Notes under the pieces: model-generated
The model's input: the letters and a program-made list of their open reading frames with translations, nothing else
The model's database searches: none
Told to the model about the DNA's origin: nothing
In this document: one piece after another, positions 55,810 through 63,984 of the stretch
How the letters are laid out: every line of letters starts with the position of its first letter
How positions within the stretch are numbered: position 1 is the first letter of the stretch
Assembly: GCA_029259715.1 (NCBI GenBank)
Contig: JAJDEP010000005.1
Span: forward strand, 248,001-312,000
Origin: Planctomycetota bacterium
GTDB taxonomy: Bacteria > Planctomycetota > B15-G4
Reading direction: 5' to 3'
Length of the DNA stretch: 64,000 bases
Made by a program: the position numbers and the translations under genes

Positions 55810-56651
55810 TGGCCCACCTGCCCTGGCGCCGGCACCGCAAGCGGGACATCCCGGGCGACCTGTGGGCGTCGTGTCCGTCGTGCAACGAGACGCTCTTCGG
55901 TCAGGACCTCGACGAGAACCGCAAGGTCTGCACCAAGTGCGGCTTCCACTTCCCGATCACGTCGCACGAGCGCATCGTCTACACCCTCGATCCGGCGAGC
56001 TTCGAGGAGCGCGACGTGGGCATGGCCACCGTCGACGCCCTCGCGTTCAGCGACAACCAGCCCTACCCGGACAAGCTCGCGGCGGCGGCCACCAAGACCG
56101 GCCTGCGCGAGGCCATGCGCTACGGCATCGGCAAACTCGGCGGGCGCCGCATGGTGCTCGGCACACTGGAGTTCCGCTTCATGGGCGGATCCATGGGCGT
56201 GGTGGTGGGCGAGAAGGTGGCCCGGGCCGTGGAACTCGCCCAGCACGAGGACCTGCCGCTGATCCTCTTCGCGGCCTCGGGCGGGGCGCGCATGCACGAG
56301 GGCATCCTGTCGCTGATGCAGATGGCGAAGACCTGCTCGGTGCTGGCGCAGTTCCGCGACGCCGGCGGGTTCTTCATCTCCGTCTGCACCCACCCGACCA
56401 CGGGCGGCGTGACGGCTTCGTGGGCCATGACGGCCGACATCATCATCGCCGAGCCGGGGGCGCTGATCGGGTTCGCGGGGCCGCGGGTGATCGAGGGCAC
56501 CATCAAGAAGAAGCTGCCCGAGGGCTTCCAGCGCAGCGAGTTCCTGATGGAGAAGGGGCAGGTCGACATGATCGTTTCGCGCACGGAGTTGCGCGAGACG
56601 CTCGGGAAACTGCTCGACTACGCGGGCGTGCCGGCGCCGGCGGCGACCTAG
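55809..56651 (+). CDS. accD: Acetyl-CoA carboxylase carboxyltransferase beta subunit
   Basis: Beta subunit of 280 residues that, with AccA, transfers carboxyl from biotin to acetyl-CoA for fatty-acid synthesis. ATG at 55809 overlaps the rpe stop. Zinc ribbon WASCPSCNETLF...KVCTKCGFHF near residues 18-48 with four cysteines; then FMGGSMGVVVGEKVARAVE, LFAASGGARMHEGILSLMQ, THPTTGGVTASWAM and EPGALIGFAGPRVIEGTIK. accA is not in the window. Confidence 0.96.
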   Translation: MAHLPWRRHRKRDIPGDLWASCPSCNETLFGQDLDENRKVCTKCGFHFPITSHERIVYTLDPASFEERDVGMATVDALAFSDNQPYPDKLAAAATKTGLREAMRYGIGKLGGRRMVLGTLEFRFMGGSMGVVVGEKVARAVELAQHEDLPLILFAASGGARMHEGILSLMQMAKTCSVLAQFRDAGGFFISVCTHPTTGGVTASWAMTADIIIAEPGALIGFAGPRVIEGTIKKKLPEGFQRSEFLMEKGQVDMIVSRTELRETLGKLLDYAGVPAPAAT

Positions 56652-58138
56652 CGCCGGCCCACTTCGGTGAGATAGGCGGCGCCGGCGTTGAAGGTGCCGT
56701 CGTCCCGGCTGGGCCCGTTCACACCCCGGGCGCCGCCGTCCTCGAAGGGAGCGCCCACCAGTGCGCGCGTCCCATCGAGGGACACGTTGCCGCCGAAGAA
56801 GTCGCCGGTGCTGGTGTTGGTGGCCTTGATGTAGACCTGTTGGGTCCAGGCCGTGCCACGCCGCACGAAGAGGTAGGCCGCGCCGGCGTCCGGGGCGCTG
56901 TTGTCACGGGGGTCGCCGGCCAGGGCCAGGGCGCGGCTGGGTTCGCGCCGGGCGCCGACCAGCACGCGCTCGCCCGAAAGGGCGACCGAGCGAGCGAACT
57001 GATCGCCGGGTTCCCCGTTGGATGCCTTGAGCATGGCCTGCTGGCTCCACATCTCGCCCTCACGCACGAAGACGTAGGCGGCCCCGGTGTCGAAGGCACT
57101 GTTGTCGGTCTCGTCGCTGTCGACGCGGCTGCCTTCGCGGTAGGCGCCCACCACCACCGTGTCGCCGGAGATGCCCGCCGAGATGCCGAAGAGGTCGCCG
57201 GCGTCGGCGTTGGAGGCCTTGAGGTAGGCCTGCTGGGTCCACGTCGAGCCGGTTCGCACGAAGATGTACGCCGAGCCGGCGCGGAAGGCCCCGCGGCGGT
57301 CTTGGTCGGCATCGACGCCGCGGCCGGCGCCGTCCTCGCGCCGGGCCCCGACCACGATGGTGTCGCCCGACACACCGAGCGAGAAGCCGAACTCGTCGCC
57401 GGCGGTGGCGTTGGAGGCCTTGAGGTAGGCCTGCTGGGTCCACGTGGTCCCGTCCCGTACGTAGACGTAGACCGCGCCCGCGTCCGGCGCGCTGTCGTCG
57501 GCCGCATCGCCGTCGACGCCGGTGGCCGCGCTGTCCTCCGCGTTGGCGCCGACGATGATGGTGTCGCCCGCGATGGCCACGCTCGCGCCGAACAGGTCCT
57601 CGGCGCCCGGGTGGGAGGCCTTGAGGGAGGCCTGCTGGGTCCAGGCCTCGCCGTCACGGACGAAGACGTAGGCGGCGCCCGACCCGGGCAGGCCGTCGTC
57701 CGCGCCGTCGCCGTCGATGCCGCCCGCGCTGCCGGCCTCCTTGCGCGCGCCGACGACGATGGTGTCGCCGGAGATGGCCACCGCCGTGCCGAACAGGTCC
57801 TTCTTGCCGGCGTTGGAGGCCTTGAGGTAGGCCTGCTGCGTCCAGCCGTCCTCGCCGTGGACGAACACGTACGCGGCGCCGGCCTTGTTGAGGGCGTCGT
57901 CGTCCTGCCCCTTATTCACCACCCGGCTTCCGCTGTCTTCGTAGCGAGCCCCGATGACGAGGGTGTCGCCGGAGATGGCCGTGGACCAGCCGAACTGGTC
58001 GCCGGCGGCGGTGTTGGAAGCCTTGAAGTAGGTCTGCCGGTCGGCGCGCGCGGGATCGGTGGAGGCCAGGCTCACCGCCACCACACAGACACTCGCCACG
58101 CCGAGCCCGGCGCACACGTCGATCAACCGTCGGCGCAC
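56648..58138 (-). CDS. Secreted seven-repeat FG-GAP protein, paralogue lacking C-terminal module
   Basis: About 496 residues from GTG at 58138, three bases after the stop of the upstream paralogue. Signal-peptide-like N-terminus MRRRLIDVCAGLGVASVCVV, then QTYFKASNTAAGDQFGWSTA opens the first of seven FG-GAP units of about 65 residues; each has LFG or QFG, a SGDT(I/L)VVGAR core and an AAYVFVR strand. The units correspond one to one with those at 58141-59979, so the pair arose by gene duplication. This copy ends NAGAAYLTEVGRR where the other continues for about 125 residues. Its stop overlaps that of accD by four bases, convergent. Confidence 0.8.
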   Translation of the reverse strand: MRRRLIDVCAGLGVASVCVVAVSLASTDPARADRQTYFKASNTAAGDQFGWSTAISGDTLVIGARYEDSGSRVVNKGQDDDALNKAGAAYVFVHGEDGWTQQAYLKASNAGKKDLFGTAVAISGDTIVVGARKEAGSAGGIDGDGADDGLPGSGAAYVFVRDGEAWTQQASLKASHPGAEDLFGASVAIAGDTIIVGANAEDSAATGVDGDAADDSAPDAGAVYVYVRDGTTWTQQAYLKASNATAGDEFGFSLGVSGDTIVVGARREDGAGRGVDADQDRRGAFRAGSAYIFVRTGSTWTQQAYLKASNADAGDLFGISAGISGDTVVVGAYREGSRVDSDETDNSAFDTGAAYVFVREGEMWSQQAMLKASNGEPGDQFARSVALSGERVLVGARREPSRALALAGDPRDNSAPDAGAAYLFVRRGTAWTQQVYIKATNTSTGDFFGGNVSLDGTRALVGAPFEDGGARGVNGPSRDDGTFNAGAAYLTEVGRR

Positions 58139-58140
58139 CC

Positions 58141-59979
58141 TCAGGGCGTCACGCCGAGCACCGCGTTGCTGGCGGCGTAGCCCGACGCGGCCGCCGGGTC
58201 GACCACCCAGGCCTGTGCGAACACCGAGAAGCCGACGGGAACCCCCGAGGGCCAGGTCGTTCTGAGAGTCAGGTCGCCACCGCCGTCGGTCACCGCGGGG
58301 ATGACCAGACCAGGAGGATTGGGGGAGGGAACCAGGGTGCCGCCTTCGAAGGAGGCGTAGCCCGTTTCGAAGCCGACGAAGAGGAAGAACGGCGCATTCT
58401 CGAGGGCGCCGGTGAGAGTCATGCCCGCCGGCTTGAACGGCGCGAGTCTCCCGAATCCGGTCAGCACCGGATCGCCGTGTGTGCCTGCCTGGGCGTAGCC
58501 GAGGTCGTACCAGGGACCCTTGACGTCGAGCACGTGGGCGGCGCCGGCGTTCATGCTGGAGTCGTCCTGCATGAGCCCGCCGACGCCGGTGGCCACGCTG
58601 TCCTCGAAGGGCGACCCGACGAGGGCCACGGTCCCGCCGAGGGCGACGTTGCCCCCGAAGAAGTCGCCGGCGCTTGTGTTGGGCGGCTTGATGAAGAGCT
58701 GCTGAGCCCAGGTCGTGCCGCTGCGCTTGTAGAGGTAGGCGGCGCCGGCGTCCAAGGCGTTGTTGTCGCCCTGGTCGGCGGCGATACCGCTCGCACTGCT
58801 CTTCTCCCGGCGGGCGCCTACCAGGACCCGCTCGCCGGAGATGGCCACCGAGCGTCCGAACTGATCGCGGGCCTCGCCGTTGGACGGTTTGAGGTAGGCC
58901 TGCTGGCTCCACGACGCGCCGTTGCGCACGAAGACATAGGCGGCCCCGGTGTCGAAGGCGCTGTCGTCGGACGCGTCGCCGTTCACGCCGGTGGCGCTGC
59001 TGGCCTCGCGGTAGGCCCCGACGACGATGGTGTCGCCGGAGACGCCCGCCGAGATGCCGAAGACGTCGCCGGCGTCGGTGTTGGAGGCCTTGAGGTAGGC
59101 CTGTTGGCTCCACGTGGTGCCGTTGCGCACGAAGACATAGGCCGCGCCGGCGATGGGGGCGGTCTGCAACAGCTGATCGGCGTCGACACCCGTGCCGGCC
59201 CCGTTCTCCCGCCGCGACCCGACCACGACCGTGTCGCCGGAGACGCCCAACGACCAACCGAAGTCGTGGAAGTTGCCCGGGTTGGAGGCCTTGAGGTAGG
59301 CCTGTTGGCTCCAGGTCGTGCCTTTGCGCACGAAGACGAAGGCCGCGCCGGAACCCGGGAGCCCGTTGTCGCTGCTGTCGCCGTCGACACCCGGGTCGGA
59401 ACCGTCCTCGGCAGGGGCGCCGACGATGAGCGTGTCGCCGGAGAGAGCGACGGACGAGCCGAACAGGTCGTCGGGGTCGGGATGGGCGGCCTTGAGGTAG
59501 GCCTGCTGGGTCCAGGTGGTGCCGTTGCGGACGAACACGTAGGCAGCGCCGGCGCTGTCGGCACCGTTGTCGCCCTGGTCGCCGTCGACGCCGCCGACGC
59601 TGCCGGCCTCGCGGCGGGCCCCCACGACGAGGGTGTCGCCGTCGATGGCGACCGACGTGCCGAACAGATCGAGGTCGTCGGGGTTGGAGGCCTTGAGGTA
59701 GGCCTGCTGGACCCAGCCCAGGCCGGCGTCGACGAAGACGTAGACGGCGCCCGCGTTGAAGGCGCTGTTGTCGAACGCGTCGCCGTTCACCCCGGCGATG
59801 CCGCCGTCCTCGTAGCGCGCGCCGACCACCAAGGTGTTGCCCGATACCGCCGAGGACCAGCCAAACTGGTCTTCGACCTGCGAGTTGGAAGCCTTCAGGT
59901 ACACCTGCTGCCCGAAGGCTGCGGGGGTGCACAAGATCGCGAAGAGCACCGCGAGGCGGTGCCGGGGGGAGGTCAACAT
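58141..59979 (-). CDS. Secreted seven-repeat FG-GAP protein with C-terminal sorting-like module
   Basis: Protein of 612 residues from ATG at 59979. Signal peptide MLTSPRHRLAVLFAILCTPA, then seven FG-GAP units (QFGWSSAVSGNTLVVGARYE; LFGTSVAIDGDTLVVGARRE; LFGSSVALSGDTLIVGAPAE; FGWSLGVSGDTVVVGSRREN; FGISAGVSGDTIVVGAYREA; QFGRSVAISGERVLVGARRE; FFGGNVALGGTVALVGSPFE). From residue 490 a C-terminal beta module reads WYDLGYAQAGTHGDPVLTG to TTWPSGVPVGFSVFAQAWVV...SNAVLGVTP, similar to the end of the protein at 2180. It is probably a calcium-stabilised propeller displayed on the surface. Confidence 0.84.
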   Translation of the reverse strand: MLTSPRHRLAVLFAILCTPAAFGQQVYLKASNSQVEDQFGWSSAVSGNTLVVGARYEDGGIAGVNGDAFDNSAFNAGAVYVFVDAGLGWVQQAYLKASNPDDLDLFGTSVAIDGDTLVVGARREAGSVGGVDGDQGDNGADSAGAAYVFVRNGTTWTQQAYLKAAHPDPDDLFGSSVALSGDTLIVGAPAEDGSDPGVDGDSSDNGLPGSGAAFVFVRKGTTWSQQAYLKASNPGNFHDFGWSLGVSGDTVVVGSRRENGAGTGVDADQLLQTAPIAGAAYVFVRNGTTWSQQAYLKASNTDAGDVFGISAGVSGDTIVVGAYREASSATGVNGDASDDSAFDTGAAYVFVRNGASWSQQAYLKPSNGEARDQFGRSVAISGERVLVGARREKSSASGIAADQGDNNALDAGAAYLYKRSGTTWAQQLFIKPPNTSAGDFFGGNVALGGTVALVGSPFEDSVATGVGGLMQDDSSMNAGAAHVLDVKGPWYDLGYAQAGTHGDPVLTGFGRLAPFKPAGMTLTGALENAPFFLFVGFETGYASFEGGTLVPSPNPPGLVIPAVTDGGGDLTLRTTWPSGVPVGFSVFAQAWVVDPAAASGYAASNAVLGVTP

Positions 59980-60090
59980 GAAAGCGCTCTGCCCGAGGGG
60001 CTCACAGGTCGGCGGGGGTGCCGGGGGGTGGTGGGGCCATCGTAATCCGGAACTCGCGAAACGTCAGCCTCATGCTCGACGAGGGCGGCC

Positions 60091-60119
60091 TTGCCCCGGC
60101 CAGAGGCGCCTCCTAGACT
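60091..60119 (+). promoter_or_regulatory. Promoter of tRNA-Asn
   Basis: TTGCCC at 60091-60096 and TAGACT at 60114-60119 are separated by exactly 17 bases. The implied start near 60126 is about 16 bases before the tRNA. Confidence 0.5.
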
Positions 60120-60141
60120 CTCCCCCTGCTTGCGATCAGGA

Positions 60142-60218
60142 TCCCCGGTAGCTCAGTTGGTTAGAGCATCTGACTGTTAATCAGAGGGTCGTCAGTTCGA
60201 GTCTGACCCGGGGAGCCA
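60142..60218 (+). tRNA. tRNA-Asn(GTT)
   Basis: A full cloverleaf can be drawn: acceptor TCCCCGG/CCGGGGA, D arm AGCTCAGTTGGTTAGAGC, anticodon arm CTGACT-GTTAA-TCAG with anticodon GTT at 60176-60178, T arm GTCAG-TTCGAGT-CTGAC, discriminator G at 60215 and encoded CCA at 60216-60218. A 3'-side integrase gene ends within it, so its 3' half is probably an attachment site. Confidence 0.97.
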
Positions 60219-61531
60219 TTTCGTCTCGTCGCACCACGTCGCTTGTCGCCGCCTAAACCCGCAGACGACGGGACGTTACGTCGGCCTGCCTCCGCGCGAG
60301 TGCCTCCCGTGGTGTCGCACTCGGTCGCACCCCCTCGTGTCGTTCCGTGCTGTGACTGCTGGGGCTGGTGCGGGGGGGGCCTGGAGACTGGCCCGCACGA
60401 GGCGGCCGCTGCCACCAGTGGATCCGGGCGACCGTTGGTGCCCGTAGCAGCCGCTGAGTGGCTCTCTGAGTGCCCCTGGATCGACTGCACCGCTCCGGCT
60501 AGGTCCATGACCTGGAGACGCACGTAGTGCTTCTCCGTCGTTTGGACGCTCGCATGGCGCATCAAGTCGCGGGCAATGAGCGACGGCACTCCGGCCCGTG
60601 CCAGCCGTGACGCGAATGTCCCGCGCAGCGAGTGGAAGTCCACCTGCCGACCGGCGTCGTCCACCGATGGGATCTCGGCAGCCTCGAAGTCGAGGCGACG
60701 TCTGGCGTTCGTCGGCATCGTCTTGAAGACTCGGGCCTGGGGCAGCACCAGCTCCGGCCGTTCCGCGAGGAGTGAAGCCGCTAGGGCCGAGTGCAAAGGC
60801 ACGACAGCCTCTCTACGGCTCTTAGAGGCGCTGGCACGGACCGTCAGCGTTGGCGGGTCGGCCTCCAGGTCCAGGTCGCCCCACGCTAGTGAGGCAAGCT
60901 CAGATCGCCTCAGGCCCGTTCCGACGGCGGTTTCGTACACCAGTCGGCGGGGGCCTGCGACCTTGAGCAGTCGGGCGGTCTCACCGTCCGTCAACGGACG
61001 TCGTTCGCGCCGCCGGTCGCATTGTTCGTTGAGGCGTTCGAGGTGCTTGAGGGCATTTCGCTCGACCCTGCTCGTCTGCTCGCACCAGTTCACGAACGCC
61101 ACGACGGCGGATCTCGCATAGTTCACGGTTCGCGCCGACTTGCCTGCCTCACGGAGTCGGCTCAGGTGGTGCTCGACAGCGTTGAGGGTCAGATCGGCGA
61201 GCCTGCTTGCCGAAATGTCGGAACCCATTTTCTGGAGCGTCTGTGTCACCTGCTTGGTGTGCCTAGCCGTTCGGCCGAGGTGCTCCATGTGCGCGGCGTA
61301 CTCCTGGAAGTGCTCGGAGAGCGGCCGACGGTTGGCCTCGGCGAATCGATCCTGTTGGGGGTCGATCAACCCTTCCCGACGCAGCGCTGCTTTCGCGTCA
61401 AGGTCAGCCGCGATCCGCCGTGCGACCTTGTGGTCCGTCGTTCGGGTGCTCTTTTCGTGCCTCCGACCATCGGCATCGAAGTAGTTGACGATCCACGGTC
61501 CCTTGCCACCACGCTTGAACACACTTGCCAT
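60161..61531 (-). CDS. Tyrosine recombinase (integrase) of tRNA-Asn element
   Basis: Site-specific recombinase of 456 residues from ATG at 61531. It has an N-terminal arm-binding domain (MASVFKRGGKGPWIVNYFDA), a core-binding SAM-like domain (residues 70-175) and a catalytic domain with TGLRRSELASLAWGDL (first Arg), DFHSLRGTFASRLA (His-x-x-Arg), DLMRHASVQTTEKHYV (His and nucleophile Tyr336). After the tyrosine come about 120 low-complexity residues; the last 18 codons are read antisense through the tRNA gene and the stop TAA lies at 60163-60161. Phages, ICEs and satellite islands carry such integrases; which of these it is cannot be told. Confidence 0.92.
   Translation of the reverse strand: MASVFKRGGKGPWIVNYFDADGRRHEKSTRTTDHKVARRIAADLDAKAALRREGLIDPQQDRFAEANRRPLSEHFQEYAAHMEHLGRTARHTKQVTQTLQKMGSDISASRLADLTLNAVEHHLSRLREAGKSARTVNYARSAVVAFVNWCEQTSRVERNALKHLERLNEQCDRRRERRPLTDGETARLLKVAGPRRLVYETAVGTGLRRSELASLAWGDLDLEADPPTLTVRASASKSRREAVVPLHSALAASLLAERPELVLPQARVFKTMPTNARRRLDFEAAEIPSVDDAGRQVDFHSLRGTFASRLARAGVPSLIARDLMRHASVQTTEKHYVRLQVMDLAGAVQSIQGHSESHSAAATGTNGRPDPLVAAAASCGPVSRPPPHQPQQSQHGTTRGGATECDTTGGTRAEAGRRNVPSSAGLGGDKRRGATRRNGSPGQTRTDDPLINSQML
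60164..60218. other. Probable attL of the integrative element (3' part of tRNA-Asn)
   Basis: An integrase gene directed toward the tRNA begins 1.3 kb downstream and ends in its anticodon-side half, the usual layout for tRNA-targeted elements. The crossover core should be a direct repeat of part of these bases at the other end of the element, beyond the window. Confidence 0.6.
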
Positions 61532-61534
61532 CGT

Positions 61535-61765
61535 CTACCGTCCTTTCCTTCGTGGAGACTTCGGTGTCACGATTCGCAGGTCGAGCACTTCCGCCAGCCG
61601 GTCCATGCTGTCCATGGAAAGCCCGACCGACCCTGCCATGAATTTCGATAGCGAGGACTGGTCGATTTGGGCGGCCTTGCAGATCGCGTACCTGCTCATG
61701 CTCGACCGATCTACGGCCGCTCGCACCTGATCCGAGAGTCTAGCCTTGCTTGCCATACTGGACAT
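61535..61765 (-). CDS. Small XRE/Cro-type helix-turn-helix regulator
   Basis: Protein of 76 residues from ATG at 61765, with GAGGG six bases upstream; M4 is an alternative start. SRYAICKAAQIDQSSLSKFM is a clear Cro/CI helix-turn-helix, followed by SVGLSMDSMDRLAEVLDLRI, a dimer helix; the tail is basic (TPKSPRRKGR). Likely controls excision or element genes, perhaps through the repeated sites just upstream of its own start. It lies between the integrase (three-base gap) and the excisionase-like gene. Confidence 0.8.
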   Translation of the reverse strand: MSSMASKARLSDQVRAAVDRSSMSRYAICKAAQIDQSSLSKFMAGSVGLSMDSMDRLAEVLDLRIVTPKSPRRKGR

Positions 61766-61796
61766 GATGCCCTCTACTGGACATATAGTCCACTAG
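61756..61796. promoter_or_regulatory. Repeated putative operator at the XRE gene start
   Basis: TACTGGACAT occurs at 61756-61765 and 61775-61784 (19-bp period), and the second copy is part of the inverted repeat TGGAC-ATATA-GTCCA. The first copy overlaps the XRE start codon. The layout suits autorepression. Confidence 0.4.
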
Positions 61797-61993
61797 TCCC
61801 CATGGATTGTTCGGGCTTCGATCCACGCCTCTAGGTCAGCAACCGGATACCTCAGCGACCTTCCCACTCGGACGTGGGGAATCGCGCGGCAGTTGGTCAT
61901 CTCCCAGAGCTTGCGGGGACTGATCGACAGCAACTCAGCGGCCCGCTTGGCGTTGACCAAGAGCCCATCACGGCTCGACTGATCGGCGGTCAT
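61793..61993 (-). CDS. Excisionase-like helix-turn-helix protein
   Basis: Small protein of 66 residues from ATG at 61993, overlapping the stop of the ATPase gene. LLVNAKRAAELLSISPRKLW and VGRSLRYPVADLEAWIEART match the winged MerR-like excisionase/AlpA fold, with the helix-turn-helix at residues 12-35. Such proteins direct the integrase to excision. The position between a replication-type gene and the integrase fits. Very short, so function is by family only. Confidence 0.8.
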   Translation of the reverse strand: MTADQSSRDGLLVNAKRAAELLSISPRKLWEMTNCRAIPHVRVGRSLRYPVADLEAWIEARTIHGD

Positions 61994-63915
61994 CGGGTTC
62001 CCCCTTCCCGACGATCCGCAGGCGGTTCGGGGAAGTCGGGAACCCGCTCGGCTCCGGGGAAGTGCTCTTGTATGCCCCCCTCCAGTGCGTCCCCATGGGG
62101 CGACGGTGCGACAATGTCCGATTCCTCAGGATTGGGGGGATCGGGCCAATCGTAGGGGTTCTCATCGCCCCCTCCCTCTTGGGGCGGCTCGGTGCGGGGG
62201 GGCGGATCGTTGTCCCAGGGTTCGCGCTCCGCACCCTCCGCACTTGGTCGCCCCTCGGGCCGTGGTGCGGAAACGCTGCCCGATGCCGGAAGCGCAGCGG
62301 TCCCCCCGGGCGCATTCGACGGTTGCCGCACCGTCGCCCCGTCGGGAGCACGAGGGGGGGAGCCAACCGTCCCAGCCACAGCCTCGGAGCCGCGAAGGTC
62401 AATGCTGTCTGGATGAGGAAGCCAGGTTGCCCCGACGTCTGATGGCTCGTTCTTCATCCGGAACACCTTCGGCTTTGAACCCCGCCCTTGATCGACAATC
62501 TCGGCGACGCCGTGGTCGCTGAGCTCATTCAGGTATTCGCGCGCCTTGCCGGGCGATTTGACCGTCGCGTCGAGGTGTGCAGCTTCCGCAGCAGTCACGT
62601 CCTTGCCTCCAAGCTCCCAGAAGAGGCGGTGGCCGAAGCGAAGAGCTGCCGGGGAGATATCCCCTCCAAGCGCGCGTCCCAGCGGGGCCTTGAGCAGAGC
62701 GTAGGCGAGCCGGTAGTCATCCAGGGTTGCGTCGATCCGGTCGCCATGCCGGAGTCCATCAGAAACCCTCTGGCGTTGGTGAAGCAGCGCAGAGGCGGCG
62801 ACGACGGACAGAGAGAGGTTGAAGGCGCGACGTGCCTCGGGGCGATCGTCGGGAACCCGCTCGCCAATCTGCGGAGCAAACGGGATTCGGACACGAGTTC
62901 GTCGCAGCAACCGTTGAGCTGCTTGGTGGCGCAGGATGATCCGTTCCACGTTGGGAGCGTCCGCTCCAGCCGCCCGCTCTGCCTGATGTCGGAGTACCTC
63001 CCGAGTCTGTGTCGCTTGCTCGTCCGCAGCCAGCAGCAGGCACCGCGTCTGATCTTCATCGAAGATCCGTGTCAGCGTGGTCGTCTCCAGGAACGAGATT
63101 GGTCCAAATCGCGTCACTTCATCGGTGACGAAGTGATCTCCCTGTTTGACCGCCACGGCCTTGCGCAGCACCTTTGAGGCCAGCATTTCACGGAGCGCGC
63201 GTGTCGCGTCGGCTAGCTCGTCCACCTTTCCGCGACGGCGCTCACCTGCCACAACGAATCGGTGGATCAGCGCATCCTCTGGGAAGTAGTAGAGCGCCTG
63301 CGGCGTGAGGTCCGTCGCGCGGAGCGTGGCCTCGTCAGGGAACAGTCGCGCAACCGTTTCGACAACGAACGACTTCCCCGCACTGCTCGGCCCCTGGACG
63401 ATGGCCGCCAGGGGCGAGTCCAGAAGCCGTGAGGTGCCAAGCAAGTAGACCGTCAGCACCAAGTCGCGCTCGCCTACGACGCCCAGCGCGGCCACGTCGG
63501 CGAGAATGCGATCAACCAAGTCGGGGGCGGCCAGCATCTCTGCGGCCTCAACCACGACGGCCTCGGGCATCGACTTGAGCAACTTGTCGGCCCGCTCGTC
63601 CCGCTGGCGCACCAACTCTTCGCGGGGTGTACCGGAGACCGGGCCGCCCTCCCGCTCCGACTTCTCCGGCGGCGGCTCCAAGGACAAGTCCTCCAGCCGT
63701 TGCGAGACGGCGAGAGCCTCATCCTCCTTCAAGTCCGGCCGTGCCTTTCGAAGGGCCCGGAGGAAGTAGTCACGCGACCCGGCCCGGTCGATCGTCACGG
63801 TGTCCTGGAAGATCGGCTGCCCGCCTAGCAAGACGTGCAGGTTGAGCTTGGTTTCGTCTTGGCTCAGGAGGCGCAGCTCAACGCGCGCCCCGACCGTCTG
63901 GTCGCTCTCAGGCAT
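61990..63915 (-). CDS. P-loop ATPase of integrative element, primase/helicase-associated type
   Basis: Protein of 641 residues from ATG at 63915. Walker A is AAIVQGPSSAGKSFVVETVA near residues 165-185, followed by ARLFPDEATLRATDLTPQAL and LIHRFVVAGERRRGKVDELA, with an acidic block (RIFDEDQTRCLLLAAD) as possible Walker B or sensor region. ATPases with this GPSSAGKS core often follow CHC2 zinc-finger primase genes in mobile elements, so replication or mobilisation of the element is the best guess. The last 140 residues are Pro/Gly/Asp-rich and probably disordered. The upstream gene lies outside the window. Confidence 0.6.
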   Translation of the reverse strand: MPESDQTVGARVELRLLSQDETKLNLHVLLGGQPIFQDTVTIDRAGSRDYFLRALRKARPDLKEDEALAVSQRLEDLSLEPPPEKSEREGGPVSGTPREELVRQRDERADKLLKSMPEAVVVEAAEMLAAPDLVDRILADVAALGVVGERDLVLTVYLLGTSRLLDSPLAAIVQGPSSAGKSFVVETVARLFPDEATLRATDLTPQALYYFPEDALIHRFVVAGERRRGKVDELADATRALREMLASKVLRKAVAVKQGDHFVTDEVTRFGPISFLETTTLTRIFDEDQTRCLLLAADEQATQTREVLRHQAERAAGADAPNVERIILRHQAAQRLLRRTRVRIPFAPQIGERVPDDRPEARRAFNLSLSVVAASALLHQRQRVSDGLRHGDRIDATLDDYRLAYALLKAPLGRALGGDISPAALRFGHRLFWELGGKDVTAAEAAHLDATVKSPGKAREYLNELSDHGVAEIVDQGRGSKPKVFRMKNEPSDVGATWLPHPDSIDLRGSEAVAGTVGSPPRAPDGATVRQPSNAPGGTAALPASGSVSAPRPEGRPSAEGAEREPWDNDPPPRTEPPQEGGGDENPYDWPDPPNPEESDIVAPSPHGDALEGGIQEHFPGAERVPDFPEPPADRREGGTR

Positions 63916-63968
63916 TGGTAGTTCCTCGACGACACGGCTGATTCCGAGTCGTGTTCCGGACCTACCGC

Positions 63969-63984
63969 CGGTTCCCGGGAACCG
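63969..63984. promoter_or_regulatory. 16-bp perfect palindrome at window end
   Basis: CGGTTCCCGGGAACCG lies 54 bases upstream of the ATPase gene start, followed at once by another GTTCCC. It may be an operator or a replication-related site of the element. Confidence 0.35.

Noticed and set aside
56800..59900. Regularly spaced near-identical stretches suggesting a CRISPR array
   Set aside because: The repeats (around TTGAGGTAGGCCTGCTGG) recur every 180-210 bases inside coding FG-GAP units; repeat and spacer lengths and coding phase rule out CRISPR. No array was seen elsewhere.
58139..59932. In-frame upstream extension of the 496-residue FG-GAP protein to about 1,094 residues
   Set aside because: The upstream part is an Arg-rich shadow of the neighbouring paralogue in another frame; the GTG at 58138 starts a signal-peptide-like sequence.
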